A stretch of DNA of 5,519 bases from an uncultured Actinomycetes bacterium (lineage in GTDB: Bacteria > Actinomycetota > Actinomycetes > Nanopelagicales > Nanopelagicaceae): NCBI GenBank assembly GCA_903852955.1, contig CAINSH010000011.1:1-5519 (forward strand). Reading direction: 5' to 3'. Within the stretch, counting starts at the first letter, position 1, and every line of letters begins with the position of its first letter. This document shows, in pieces, positions 5,097-5,519 of the stretch. The position numbers were made by a program, and so were the translations under genes. The notes under the pieces were generated by a model, which worked only from the letters and a program-made list of their open reading frames with translations, did no database searches and was not told the DNA's origin.

Positions 5097-5519
5097 TTGG
5101 ATTTAAAGGAGTTCTACCGCCTTGTTTTAAGAAACCTTATTTTGCTTCTTATTACTACTTTTGTCGGTTTTTCCTCTTCATATGTCATCACTATTTTCCA
5201 AACCCCCATGTATGAATCAACGATTCAACTATTTGTTTCAACGCCTTCATCTGCAGTAGATATCTCAGCCCTTGCTCAAGGTTCTAGCTTTTCGCAACAA
5301 CGCGTGAAGTCATACGCTCAAGTCATTAACGGATCTGCAACATTAGGGCCAGTTATTGAAAAGCTGAAACTGCCTTATTCAGTCCAAGAACTAGCCTCAA
5401 ACGTTAAAGCCACAGCGCCGCTAGATACGGTACTTATAAATGTAAGTGTGCAGGATGCTGATCCAATAACGGCGGCAAATATTGCCAATGCAATCGGTTA
5501 TCAATTCACCTCAACAGCA
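5097..5519 (+). CDS. Wzz-domain chain-length determinant, probably N-terminus of a tyrosine autokinase; 3' partial
   Basis: The gene runs off the right edge; 141 codons are visible. Start: an in-frame stop at 5073-5075 leaves TTG at 5097 as the only reasonable initiator, 9 nt after an AAAGG ribosome-binding site. The first in-frame ATG (5208) would remove the membrane helix. Layout: a short cytoplasmic start DLKEFYRLVLRN, membrane helix at about 14-34, then the external Wzz domain with TPMYESTIQLFVST (36-49), FSQQRVKSYAQVI (65-77), a strand-helix region with LGPVIEKLKL, and the typical APLDTVLINVSVQDADP followed by AANIANAIGYQF. Wzz proteins set polysaccharide chain length. In actinobacteria this domain is commonly fused to a cytoplasmic BY-kinase (Wzc/CpsCD type), whose domain would lie beyond the window. 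The tyrosine phosphatase encoded at 1807-2679 is a plausible counterpart. The Wzz assignment is firm; the kinase fusion is inferred. Confidence 0.85.
   Translation, partial: MDLKEFYRLVLRNLILLLITTFVGFSSSYVITIFQTPMYESTIQLFVSTPSSAVDISALAQGSSFSQQRVKSYAQVINGSATLGPVIEKLKLPYSVQELASNVKATAPLDTVLINVSVQDADPITAANIANAIGYQFTSTA

Noticed and set aside
5208..5210. ATG at 5208 as the start of the Wzz gene
   Set aside because: It would delete the membrane helix and lacks a ribosome-binding site, whereas the TTG at 5097 has a well-placed AAAGG.

Overview
The window looks like chromosomal DNA of a low-GC, gene-dense actinobacterium. I infer a relative of the freshwater acI lineage (Nanopelagicales), for these reasons: an actinobacterial-type TAP-like secreted protease; an actinobacterial-style Wzz domain protein; 4-nt ATGA gene overlaps; very short intergenic gaps; and apparently leaderless promoters (TANNNT hexamers 6-7 nt before ATG with no Shine-Dalgarno). 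Base composition is AT-leaning throughout. The genus is not provable from this sequence alone.

Left part (1-1796, + strand): the C-terminal two-thirds or so of a TAP/SlpD-like alpha/beta-hydrolase peptidase cut by the window edge, then a 54-bp gap holding an imperfect palindrome, then a stand-alone VOC (glyoxalase_3-like) protein. These two look like ordinary metabolic or housekeeping genes. The VOC gene converges on the next gene with only 10 bp between the stop codons.

Right part (1807-5519): a divergently arranged cell-surface polysaccharide module. On the minus strand a VanZ-like membrane protein (2676-3107) is followed, with a 4-nt overlap, by a low-molecular-weight protein tyrosine phosphatase. 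The C-terminal half of that phosphatase resembles a BY-kinase (Wzc/CpsD) domain that has lost its Walker A and Walker B motifs. On the plus strand a DUF4012 protein (3166-4485) is coupled by a 4-nt overlap to a secreted Ig-like protein (4482-5039). After a consensus TATAAT promoter comes a TTG-started Wzz-domain protein that runs off the window and probably continues into a tyrosine autokinase. The two arms share a 58-bp divergent intergenic region with two mirrored -10 elements and a dyad between them.

Working model (inference): the Wzz/BY-kinase controls chain length or export of an extracellular polysaccharide, the phosphatase-pseudokinase fusion is its counter-acting partner, and DUF4012, VanZ-like and Ig-like proteins serve envelope attachment or assembly. 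No RNA genes, insertion sequences or CRISPR arrays were seen, and no gene-free stretch exceeds 60 bp.
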